DNA of 64,000 bases from Planctomycetota bacterium (lineage in GTDB: Bacteria; Planctomycetota; Phycisphaerae; WQYP01): positions 61,771-125,770 of the forward strand of contig JAKAVA010000060.1 in NCBI GenBank assembly GCA_021827645.1. The letters are read 5' to 3'. Positions 63,001 through 64,000 of this stretch are shown here, in pieces; positions within the stretch are counted from its first letter, which is position 1; each line of letters starts with the position of its first letter. Below the pieces are notes generated by a model, which worked only from the letters and a program-made list of their open reading frames with translations, did not search any database and was not told the origin of the DNA. Both the position numbers and the translations under genes were made by a program.

Positions 63001-63682
63001 TCCCAACGGGGTTGCCGATCTGGTGCGCATGCCCGGTAAAATCAATATCAATACCGCTGATCAGAACGTTCTATACACGGCCTTCAGCGAAGATGCTGCA
63101 GCTAATCAGATGATCGCTCCGGCGGGATTCAGCTGGAGTTCCTTCAACCCCCAGTGGCAGATGGTGGCTGACACCATTGCCTACCGTAATCGCATGGCGG
63201 GCGGTACCAACCTACAGGCGGGGTACATGACCACGACAGTTCCATCATCCTGGTATACGTCGAGCAGCGGCCACTGGGGATCAACACTCGGATTTCATTC
63301 GCTCGGGGATCTGCTGCTGGCATTGATTCCGTCGGAAAATCTCTCCAGCATCACCACGCTCCAACAGCGCGATGCCCCATGGGCGGATGTTGCGAACTTC
63401 CTGACGGTTCGCACCGACACGTTCGCAGTTTACGGCTACATCCAGGCTCTGAGACTCAATCCGCAATGGACCGGCATTGCAACCTATCAACCGGCGGATT
63501 GGTATAATGCCAACCGCGGTATTCCGTTAGGCGATGAGGGTTCGATCAGCACCGATCCGACCCAAAATGCCGAATTCATTCTTGAGGGTTCGCGGCGATT
63601 TATCGCCATCATCGATCGATCATTTTGTAATGATGGCGCAACGTTTGTCCCGCAGATTGTCGCCATTAAGACGCTGCCATAG
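60077..63682 (+). CDS. GspK-like large pseudopilin/tip protein
   Basis: The product is 1201 aa, against about 330 aa in E. coli GspK. N-terminal RRG then IVLIVVVALLAMLALMGTIF is the GspK/PilX type, lacking Glu at +5. Near the C-terminus RMPGKININTADQNVLYTAF matches the GspK GKININTA-x-x-x-x-L motif. A Gly/Pro-rich segment (encoded at about 62445-62590) precedes it. The middle part is beta-rich and unlike known GspK, perhaps an adhesive insertion. It closes the operon; no other secretion genes (gspD, E, F, G) are in the window. Confidence 0.82.
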   Translation: MMNEFVRPAEKIKRSTLPLVRADVGRAAKAFSSRRGIVLIVVVALLAMLALMGTIFILSAASDKQAVYASNTATSLNLAQSGVLSSVVGTMLSQTLDQNSHTLALGNFNASTQTYTPDSQIARLWDCPRAGDVATCTPSAPGPFFQTATGGDQTVPTQPWLTNIAPWEPYTAYLPGMTVVQVNPATSPPAETVYVCAAAHTSGATFSGSSSNWSAIDNLPAGAALESELTPYLFDPTDGLYDISYQSSTQSAAPDGVAVVDVPNASVTLPAVNDSIPGLAYPFGTRDAMWNLLPSSASNGARFRFALRITDTSALLNLNTGWIPSADDLGSTDPAGIYGEYPASCPILNLPGVNYSADDTPSYIQNGSSTTIGRGGGLVTGSSYTPAAWQTTVIDDYEQNGNENIGEGGTAADLLSVNSGLDMLTQGGGVFGAPSYTRPMMLAGNTFGYLTQASYPYYIAQPWRNMYTSTSFTRDVAAVNLTSSTIAPPPRLNLNAPISSSNFAAFAQQLYDTLIVCGYQPHHACAWLVDYMTYRLDTGAYNGSPAFLSSSGELYVPTSAGTLTATLSVDTGGQGYVGNTAQPFINEVDVELTQKSGSAAEAGDWAVELVNPFTGAGTLNLSNYTLEIIPKAGSTISISLSGSLAGYKSGSNGNYGVVCYSGGAFSSEASSAGDGFVQTSSSTFKAGPVTVELLRSNIDGASGAVVVDTMTVAAPAALSAGVSQEYADESRDNSGTSGIWGCDSTAQSVLPSVLPTTDPGTIGKANDASVSGNPGVPLFDPSFVSGSSGTGGGSGPGGGGGPGGGPGGGPGGGGGPGGGGGPGGGSGGGSGSGGGSSGSTTPVSSNDFINIDAVNSIARECNTTGESLSQQIALNSPSSGSNQNVGMSYPIDAAALSLPLLPAVNGSGISYEAYQAALYFDFAYDPRAAVTCVDQAFSDPAITSVGGSAGEIAPCILTMTTLNDRTTNTGDAISLPNGVADLVRMPGKININTADQNVLYTAFSEDAAANQMIAPAGFSWSSFNPQWQMVADTIAYRNRMAGGTNLQAGYMTTTVPSSWYTSSSGHWGSTLGFHSLGDLLLALIPSENLSSITTLQQRDAPWADVANFLTVRTDTFAVYGYIQALRLNPQWTGIATYQPADWYNANRGIPLGDEGSISTDPTQNAEFILEGSRRFIAIIDRSFCNDGATFVPQIVAIKTLP

Positions 63683-64000
63683 CCACTGCGGAGGATGGGC
63701 GAATTCAAGGTGGGAAGGCATGTGTCGCCGGATACTTTCGCGGCGTTATAAATTTAGCCCGGATTATTCAAGGACCGGCGCGGGATTGCGGGGGTGGAGG
63801 TCGTAAGTGTCGTGTTTGCAGACGGTTAGTCTCCATGGCTGGATTGAGTCTCGGCGCGCAGTCTGCAAGGGCGGCTTCCATTCGATTTTGGGTACCCATG
63901 CTCCATTTCACGCTCTCCGTCTGCCGACTTGTGTGAACCGGAAGCGAGTGGACAGAGTATTAGATTTGTAGTATTCTATCCGGCTGCGATATCTCGCGGT
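63683..64000. other. Intergenic region at the window's right edge
   Basis: About 320 bp after the pseudopilin operon. No gene, repeat or strong terminator seen; a following gene may start beyond the edge. Confidence 0.35.

Overview
The window looks like a chromosome segment from a planctomycete, most likely of the Phycisphaerae or a related class. The clues are a DUF1580 gene beside a planctomycete-type integrase, a PEP-CTERM surface protein, a GspH/I/J/K-like pseudopilin cluster with very long members, a long-form SdhA with an SdhC-SdhA-SdhB gene order, and a moderately high GC content. The assignment is inferred from gene content; there is no rRNA gene in the window.

The left 10.4 kb is accessory DNA. 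It starts with a REP-associated tyrosine transposase (RAYT) flanked by stem-loop REP elements and a 40-bp tandem array. Next comes a tightly coupled minus-strand operon: a PLD-SNF2 helicase, a HipA-like kinase and a HIRAN-domain protein. This is the best candidate for an under-described defence-type system here. Beside it, a compact 3.9-kb integrated element (DUF1580 protein, Rep_trans-like replication initiator, tyrosine integrase) sits in the 3' half of a tRNA-Arg(CCG) gene and is bounded by exact 45-bp direct repeats.

From 10.4 to 31 kb the content is mostly housekeeping: lipB-lon, a DUF971 gene after dnaK, pssA followed by an inositol-monophosphatase-family gene, rnr with a small lipoprotein gene, an MBL-fold hydrolase, and a four-gene Zn/Mn-type ABC transporter. 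Embedded in it are an AAA15-ATPase/RloB pair (AbiL-like, with altered TOPRIM motifs) and a secreted PhoD-like protein that has lost canonical metal-ligand motifs.

From 31 to 45 kb lie two near-identical tandem genes for an unknown secreted protein (a probable gene-conversion pair), a PEP-CTERM protein, the succinate dehydrogenase operon, a PpiD/SurA-like membrane-anchored protein, and a decayed accessory patch with an unknown membrane protein, an Rhs-core remnant and a possible transposase remnant.

From 45 to 64 kb are typA, a CpsB-like PHP phosphatase, a chelatase-type AAA+ ATPase, yggS, a dihydrouridine synthase, yebC, a moxR-DUF58 pair, a TPR lipoprotein, a small lipoprotein, and a four-gene pseudopilin operon whose last two genes carry Gly/Pro-rich low-complexity inserts.
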